A stretch of DNA of 7,821 bases from CAYUNA01 sp047629355. Its GTDB lineage: Bacteria > Bacteroidota > Bacteroidia > Chitinophagales > Saprospiraceae. Below are positions 4,987 through 7,821 of this stretch, in pieces. Position numbers and translations under genes: made by a program. Under the pieces are notes generated by a model that did not search any database, was not told the origin of the DNA, and saw only the letters and a program-made list of their open reading frames with translations. The number at the start of each line of letters is the position of its first letter. The stretch's first letter is position 1. The stretch lies in assembly GCA_047629355.1 (NCBI GenBank), contig JBLHWU010000269.1, positions 1 through 7,821 on the forward strand, written 5' to 3'.

Positions 4987-7716
4987 TAATCTTTTATCTC
5001 TTTTTTTAAAGGCTTCTTCACCGCCTTCCAACAATAATAATTTATCTCGATGAATAGTATTTTCTATTGTAAGAGGGGTAATAATTGTTTCATTGTGTTC
5101 ATCCACTTCTAAATGTAAAATAAGTTCAGCATCACCATTAACTACAAAATTTGCATTGTGAGTAGCGAAGATAATTTGCCTTTCCTCTTTTCTTCTTTTA
5201 ACTAAATCTACCAAATATTCAGCTATCAATTTACTATCTAAATGTGCTTCTGGTTCATCAATAATTAATGGCTTATTTCCAAAGTTTAGGAGTGCTACAA
5301 TTACAGCTGTACATCTTTGTCCAAATGAGCAATTTCTTAATTCTTTGCTATCATAAAAACCTGTTATCCATTTAAATTTTATCGGATTAATTAAAACTCT
5401 TAAAATTATCAATTGGTAAATTTCAAAAAAAGCATCTTCTTCAAAAAGTTTTAACAAATATTGCTCGGCTTGTTTTGGGTTATTAGTGTTAAATTGAGAT
5501 ACAAATTCTACTTTAGTTTGAGTTAATACCTCTTGAGGTTCAATTCCAAAAAGATAACGTTGTACTGCATCACTTGGAGAATTTAAACCGAACTCCTTTG
5601 GACGCTTGTATTCAAAATAATTCCAAAAGTCTTCAAATATTGCCGCTTTTGCTTTTTCGATATCATATTGGTATTCAAAACTAATATCCTTTACATTGGG
5701 ATTGGTACTTTTTAAGTCTTCATTTAGAGGGATTAAATTCTCTTTAATCAGTAGTTCTAAATTTGCTCTATCTGAAACATATATTTTTCTTTCTTCTTCA
5801 AATTTCTTGGTTGATTTATCTATGTTCTCAATTTCTGATGTTAATAATTCAATGGCTGTTTTATGTTGTGGAATTGCTTTTACTGCTCTTTCGTAATCAT
5901 TAATATTTTCTTGACTTAGACCTTGACTTTTTAAATAATCTTCAAGTTTTCCTGAGAATAAAATTTGCTCTTTGGTTAATTTTTCTATTTCATTATTTAT
6001 AATCTTTTCATCAAACTTATTCTTTAATGTAGCCTTTAACTCCCCAATTATTTTTTGTATTTCAACATCAATGATGTTTGGTGAAACTAATGTGACATCA
6101 TACTTTGTTATCAAAGATTCTAAAGATGTTGTTAATTCCTCATAATTAAGTTTTGATGAGTTTATTTTTTCAATCTTCTCTCCAGAAGTATTTATCTGTT
6201 TTGTTATTGTAGAATATTGAGGATTCTTTGATGAATTGACGATTAATTCGTCATTTGATAAAAACGTTTTGGTTTCTTTTAGGTGGGTTCTCTTCTCAAA
6301 TACTGTTTTTACATCTTTTATTTGAGCATTAATTCGTTCAACGTTTTTTATTATTTTGTTCTCAATTATTCTAAAATCTAAACCTGTACTATCTTTTGGA
6401 TTTTGTACAATTCGTTCATAAATAGCACTTGTTAACTCCTCTTTATCCTCAGCAAATGCCTCAACTTGATTTTGGCTGATATATTCAACTTCTGATGTGC
6501 CATCAACATCAACATATGGTTCTAAGTCTTTTACTTTTTTAGTGCTCTCTCCCTCAATGGTGTACAAATTATTAATATCAAAAAAACTATTTCTTTCTTC
6601 AAGTTTTTGAGCTATCAGGTTTAGAACTGTGCTTTTTCCAGAACCACGCCCTCCAATTAAACAAGTAAAAAAAGGACTGAAATTTATTGTTTTTTCACCT
6701 TTAAGACAAAATGTTGAAGCTTTCTCTAACTTATCACCTTTCCTTCCAATTAAAGTATGTGAAGGGAAATTAATTTTTAAAGATTTGATTTGTCTTGGTG
6801 GTAAAATTGGAGCTAATTCTCCTATGAATAGCCTGTTTTGAGGTTCATATAATACTTGTTTTAAACCTTCAAATGTTTTGTCCGCTTTAATCCATGTATT
6901 ACAATTACCTAATCTATCTTTAATAAGGTTATCATCTTTATCTGTTTCATCACAATAGGAATGAGCGTCACTACAATCAAGAAGCGGAATTTTAATACTT
7001 TGCTCAATTAACTTATTTGCACTTCTTTGATAAGCTTTTACACTCGCAGAAGCAGTAAACATTAAGTGACTTCTATTAATTATGTCTTTTTTTTCTGCAA
7101 TGGAAGCATCCCAACGTAGGGCATCCCATTCAGCTTTGCCTAAAGCTATAATATAGTTTAAACCTGATTTTTCTAATAACTCGCAAATATCTCTATATGA
7201 GAAATTTAAATTATTGAAACCTACCGATATTGGTGAAGTATTAAGTCGTTTTTCAACTGGGGTTTCAGCTATTATGCATTCTCCAAATTCAATAAGGTTT
7301 TTTCTATTTAAACCTGTTTTTTTAAAAATTGTTGAATATTCAAATTTTAGTAAATTGAGGAATTGAGTTTCAATTTGTTCTATATTTTTATTATCAAATA
7401 AGACATGTAAATTAACTCTTTTCCAGGCATCTTTATCACCAAGACTTCCGAATGTTCTAACTCTAAGTTCAATTATTGGGAATAATTCTATGTTTTGTAG
7501 TTTTCCTTTTTCCTGAAACTTAATCAATTTTTTATACCCTTCTATTGTGAAGTAATCATTTACTCCCATTACAGAATATGGATTTGTAAGGTCTTCGATT
7601 TGCTTTACATATTTATCCCAATTTTCGCTTTTATCTCCACCATAATTTTGATGTGTTGAAATTGGGGTGTGAACATGTAAATCCCATTTCCTCCATTTTG
7701 AACCTTTGTATTCCAT
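4978..7716 (-). CDS. TrlF-family PHP-domain/SMC-like ATPase, candidate anti-phage defence protein (Ppl-like)
   Basis: The 912 residues fall into three parts. An N-terminal PHP phosphoesterase domain (about 8-300) has WDLHVHTP with His14/His16, GVNDYFTIEGY (51-61), Glu83, NLHVLF with His104, and CSDAHSY with Asp250/His252, a plausible metal site. Next comes an ATPase half with Walker A GGRGSGKST (355-363) and a Q-loop-like ISQNQ (413-417). A charged coiled-coil-like insert (about 425-690) leads to the second half: signature-like CSFGQR (796-801), Walker B PLIIDEP (816-822), HLDS (825-828) and switch His853 in ATHNANF. This is the order seen in TrlF-family proteins and, as I recall, in Ppl, a single-gene anti-phage system; the defence role here is inferred. 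The ATP-coupled domain may control PHP cleavage of nucleic acid. Motif II has Tyr55 where many PHP enzymes have His, which I believe is usual in this family. All motifs are intact, so it looks functional. The AT content is far above that of the acs side (11 G+C in 5401-5460, 15 in 6001-6060, against 33 in 3061-3120), suggesting transfer. The start ATG lies 11 bases beyond the inverted repeat, with an A-rich leader and no visible promoter box. Confidence 0.88.
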   Translation of the reverse strand: MEYKGSKWRKWDLHVHTPISTHQNYGGDKSENWDKYVKQIEDLTNPYSVMGVNDYFTIEGYKKLIKFQEKGKLQNIELFPIIELRVRTFGSLGDKDAWKRVNLHVLFDNKNIEQIETQFLNLLKFEYSTIFKKTGLNRKNLIEFGECIIAETPVEKRLNTSPISVGFNNLNFSYRDICELLEKSGLNYIIALGKAEWDALRWDASIAEKKDIINRSHLMFTASASVKAYQRSANKLIEQSIKIPLLDCSDAHSYCDETDKDDNLIKDRLGNCNTWIKADKTFEGLKQVLYEPQNRLFIGELAPILPPRQIKSLKINFPSHTLIGRKGDKLEKASTFCLKGEKTINFSPFFTCLIGGRGSGKSTVLNLIAQKLEERNSFFDINNLYTIEGESTKKVKDLEPYVDVDGTSEVEYISQNQVEAFAEDKEELTSAIYERIVQNPKDSTGLDFRIIENKIIKNVERINAQIKDVKTVFEKRTHLKETKTFLSNDELIVNSSKNPQYSTITKQINTSGEKIEKINSSKLNYEELTTSLESLITKYDVTLVSPNIIDVEIQKIIGELKATLKNKFDEKIINNEIEKLTKEQILFSGKLEDYLKSQGLSQENINDYERAVKAIPQHKTAIELLTSEIENIDKSTKKFEEERKIYVSDRANLELLIKENLIPLNEDLKSTNPNVKDISFEYQYDIEKAKAAIFEDFWNYFEYKRPKEFGLNSPSDAVQRYLFGIEPQEVLTQTKVEFVSQFNTNNPKQAEQYLLKLFEEDAFFEIYQLIILRVLINPIKFKWITGFYDSKELRNCSFGQRCTAVIVALLNFGNKPLIIDEPEAHLDSKLIAEYLVDLVKRRKEERQIIFATHNANFVVNGDAELILHLEVDEHNETIITPLTIENTIHRDKLLLLEGGEEAFKKRDKRLIN

Positions 7717-7727
7717 GTTTTTGGTTT

Positions 7728-7745
7728 ATTAACTGATGTTACGCA
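7728..7745 (+). repeat. Inverted repeat bracketing the TrlF-like gene, right copy
   Basis: ATTAACTGATGTTACGCA is the exact reverse complement of 4969-4986. The match to the copy at 4761 extends to 19 bases with one mismatch (TTAACT, then C or G, then ATGTTACGCACT). It lies just upstream of the TrlF-like start codon and contains the stop codon of the minus-strand frame that enters from the right edge. Confidence 0.85.
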
Positions 7746-7821
7746 CTCAAAGTTTGAGCTTTGAGAGCAAGAAGTTCTTTGAGAGCTGCTTTATTAGCAG
7801 CGAGGTAAATTTTAGCTTTCA
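7739..7821 (-). CDS. possible 3' end of an unidentified gene, cut by the window edge
   Basis: Reading the minus strand from the right edge, 26 codons end at a TAA (complement of 7739-7741) and translate to KAKIYLAANKAALKELLAL followed by KAQTLSA. The Ala/Leu/Lys-rich, helix-like composition looks coding, and a 10-base direct repeat CTTTGAGAGC (7759-7768, 7777-7786) encodes a repeated Ala-Leu-Lys. The fragment is too short to assign a family. The gene would lie upstream of the TrlF-like gene on the same strand, 22 bases from its ATG, so the two could be co-transcribed. Confidence 0.35.
   Translation of the reverse strand, partial: KAKIYLAANKAALKELLALKAQTLSA

Overview
The window looks like a chromosomal segment of a Bacteroidota bacterium, perhaps of the Saprospiria/Cytophagia type (phylum level inferred with fair confidence, class only guessed). 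The reasons are A-rich leaders without Shine-Dalgarno sequences, one good TAnnTTTG-type -7 promoter element (191-198), a methylmalonyl-CoA epimerase next to a PccB-type carboxyltransferase, and large intergenic palindromic repeats.

Layout. Positions 1-235 are an AT-rich leader with a promoter for methylmalonyl-CoA epimerase (mce, 236-655). Positions 656-1000 hold no gene but carry an imperfect palindromic repeat (about 737-894). Next come the carboxyltransferase subunit of a propionyl-CoA-type carboxylase (pccB, 1001-2542), a 141-bp gap with three stacked inverted repeats (2544-2654), and acetyl-CoA synthetase (acs, 2684-4594). Just after acs lies a 44-codon frame resembling the C-terminal tail of Rpn/PD-(D/E)XK transposase-like proteins (4630-4764). 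It ends inside a 225-bp palindromic element (4761-4985). The rest is one large minus-strand gene (4978-7716) encoding a 912-residue PHP-domain plus SMC/ABC-like ATPase of TrlF type, with the same architecture as the single-gene anti-phage protein Ppl. At the right edge, a minus-strand frame entering from outside (7739-7821) ends in a third copy of the repeat terminus.

How it fits together. Mce and PccB are consecutive steps between propionyl-CoA and succinyl-CoA: carboxylation to (S)-methylmalonyl-CoA, then epimerisation to the (R) form for methylmalonyl-CoA mutase. Acs activates acetate and, in some relatives, propionate. The left 4.6 kb is therefore a housekeeping short-chain acyl-CoA block. 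The right part is accessory in character: much more AT-rich in places, convergent with acs, and bracketed by perfect 18-bp inverted repeats (4969-4986 and 7728-7745) that match the ends of the adjacent palindromic element.

The most unusual content is the palindromic repeat family. Two copies share one architecture (loop-conserved hairpins either side of a central stem) with different stem sequences. Its 17-bp end motif occurs three times, and each time an abutting reading frame stops inside it.
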